Positions 62,982 through 64,000 of a DNA stretch of 64,000 nt are shown in pieces (positions within the stretch are counted from its first letter, which is position 1; every line of letters begins with the position of its first letter). The stretch is from assembly GCF_001423585.1 (NCBI RefSeq), contig NZ_LMOP01000001.1, positions 186,001 to 250,000 on the forward strand, written 5' to 3'. The DNA is from Xanthomonas sp. Leaf148. GTDB taxonomy: Bacteria; Pseudomonadota; Gammaproteobacteria; Xanthomonadales; Xanthomonadaceae. Below the pieces are notes generated by a model. It saw nothing but the letters and a program-made list of their open reading frames with translations. It did not search any database and had not been told where the DNA came from. The translations under genes were made by a program, and so were the position numbers.

Positions 62982-63512
62982 ATGCTGGTCCCGCCGATCA
63001 ACCTGCATGCCTGGATCGAGCAATACCGCCACCTGCTCAAACCGCCGGTCGGCAACAAGTGCATCCAGCAGGATGGCTTCATCATCATGATTGTTGGCGG
63101 CCCCAACGCGCGCACCGACTATCACTACGACGAAGGCCCGGAGTGGTTCTTTCAGCTCGAAGGCGAGATGGTGCTGAAGGTGCAGGATGCGGGCGTGCAA
63201 CGCGACATCCCGATCCGCGCCGGCGAGATCTTTCTGCTGCCGCCGAAGGTGCCGCATTCGCCGCAGCGCGCCGCCGGTTCGGTCGGCCTGGTCATTGAGC
63301 GCGAACGACTGCCGCACGAACAGGACGGGCTGCAGTGGTACTGCCCGCAGTGCAATCACAAGCTGTATGAGGCGATGTTTCCGCTAGGCAATATCGAAAC
63401 CGACTTCCCGCCGGTGTTCGATCACTTCTATCACTCGCTGGCACTGCGGACCTGCACGCAGTGCGGGCATCTGCATCCTGCGCCGGAGCGCTATGTTGCA
63501 GTCGATGCCTGA
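62982..63512 (+). CDS. nbaC: 3-hydroxyanthranilate 3,4-dioxygenase
   Basis: 176 residues. Cupin that opens 3-hydroxyanthranilate to the precursor of quinolinate, in the kynurenine route to NAD or in anthranilate-type degradation. Active-site iron ligands by alignment H48, E54 and H92 ([24 protein letters not shown]); rubredoxin-like structural iron at C121, C124, C158, C161 (YCPQC; TCTQCG). GAGGA six bases before the ATG at 62982 makes it preferable to the ATG two codons earlier. No other kynurenine genes in view. Confidence 0.94.
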   Translation: MLVPPINLHAWIEQYRHLLKPPVGNKCIQQDGFIIMIVGGPNARTDYHYDEGPEWFFQLEGEMVLKVQDAGVQRDIPIRAGEIFLLPPKVPHSPQRAAGSVGLVIERERLPHEQDGLQWYCPQCNHKLYEAMFPLGNIETDFPPVFDHFYHSLALRTCTQCGHLHPAPERYVAVDA

Positions 63513-63536
63513 GTTGCGCTGGCGCCAGCGCATGCA

Positions 63537-64000
63537 ATGCACACGCCGGCCGCACCCACACAAGCACGCAGCATGCTGCGCGCACTGATCGGCCTCAAGC
63601 CGCGCGATGTGCCGCTGCGCGTGGCCTTGCGCAACACCGCAGCGGTCGTACTGCCGCTGGTGATCGGTGTGGCCACCGGGCATGTCGCCGCAGGCCTGGC
63701 GGTGTGCAGCGGCGCGCTCAACACGATGTTTTCCGACCAACCCGGGCCCTATCGCGCGCGCTTGCAACGCATGCTGATGGCGGCCCTGGCCGCTGGCCTG
63801 GCGGCCTTGTTGGGCGTGTGGGTGGGCCACAACACGCCTGCCCTGGTGATCGCCGGGCTGCTGCTCGGCCTGGGTGGTGGCCTGCTGGTGGCGCTGGGCC
63901 CGGTTGCGGCGCGGGTTGGCCTGACCAGCATGATCCTGCTGGTGGTGAGTGCAGACATGCGGCTGCCGGTGGAACAGGCGCCCGGCGTGGCTGCGCTGAT
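63537..64000 (+). CDS. FUSC-like aromatic-acid exporter family protein, N-terminal part
   Basis: Open to the right edge: at least 154 residues. A cytosolic start (MLRALIGLKPRDVPLRVALR) is followed by at least four hydrophobic helices (NTAAVVLPLVIGVATGHVAA; LAAGLAALLGVWVG; LVIAGLLLGLGGGLLVALGP; SMILLVVSADMRL) with an RxxR basic turn (YRARLQRM). This resembles the membrane half of FUSC/YccS-type proteins. The start may be ATG 63537 or 63573; neither has a ribosome-binding site. Confidence 0.65.
   Translation, partial: MHTPAAPTQARSMLRALIGLKPRDVPLRVALRNTAAVVLPLVIGVATGHVAAGLAVCSGALNTMFSDQPGPYRARLQRMLMAALAAGLAALLGVWVGHNTPALVIAGLLLGLGGGLLVALGPVAARVGLTSMILLVVSADMRLPVEQAPGVAAL

Overview
The window is a high-GC gammaproteobacterial chromosome segment that I read as Xanthomonas or a very close relative. 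Evidence: the serC-pheA-aroA and rpsF-rpsR-rplI clusters, a long LigA with a lineage-type insertion, GyrA with Gln at position 83, a complete hut regulon, and dispersed Xanthomonas-type intergenic repeats (REP-like hairpins, GGGAATC arrays, large inverted-repeat cassettes).

Left end, 1-12.97 kb, is accessory DNA at a tRNA-Ser(UGA) gene. First comes the 3' end of a TauD-like oxygenase, then a decayed island with two leftward tyrosine recombinases (one intact, one a frameshifted fragment) and an HTH protein. An apparently intact 9.5 kb satellite-like element follows, bounded by a 31-bp imperfect copy of the tRNA 3' end (3407-3437 and 12880-12910) and by paired AACACGGAA iterons just inside each end. 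It encodes a P4-type integrase, an AlpA-like regulator, a Toprim primase fused to a helicase/origin-binding-like module, a solo PemK/MazF-type toxin on the opposite strand, and a string of overlapping genes: an HK97-capsid-like protein, two unknowns, a Mor-like activator, a second AlpA/Xis-like protein and a 45-residue Cys/His protein.

From 13 kb on the DNA is core genome. 13.2-18.3 kb: divergent LysR/azoR, serS, two TonB-like proteins. 18.4-22.2 kb: serC-pheA-aroA on the minus strand (serine/PLP and aromatic amino-acid synthesis). 22.4-27.7 kb: the MsrPQ periplasmic methionine-sulfoxide repair pair, an FHA protein, two PHA-granule-type proteins and a membrane-anchored Mrr-fold protein. 28.2-35.9 kb: histidine utilisation, hutF-hutC leftward and hutI-hutH-hutG-hutU rightward from a shared control region with a TGTATATACA HutC-type operator; histidine goes to urocanate, imidazolonepropionate, formiminoglutamate, formylglutamate and glutamate. 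36.2-38.5 kb: a leader with a candidate Clp site and an intrinsic terminator before an acyltransferase, then a coiled-coil protein.

38.7-45.4 kb on the minus strand: PQQ dehydrogenase, gyrA, mtnA. 45.4-59 kb: a repeat-rich spacer, a triple DUF3011 secreted protein, ligA-epmA, a divergent Tat-exported aminotransferase, zipA, smc, rpsF-rpsR-rplI and a HesB/IscA-type Fe-S protein. 59.2-64 kb on the plus strand: asnS followed by three small overlapping genes and a PaiB-like flavoprotein, carbonic anhydrase, 3-hydroxyanthranilate dioxygenase and the start of a FUSC-like membrane protein that runs off the window.
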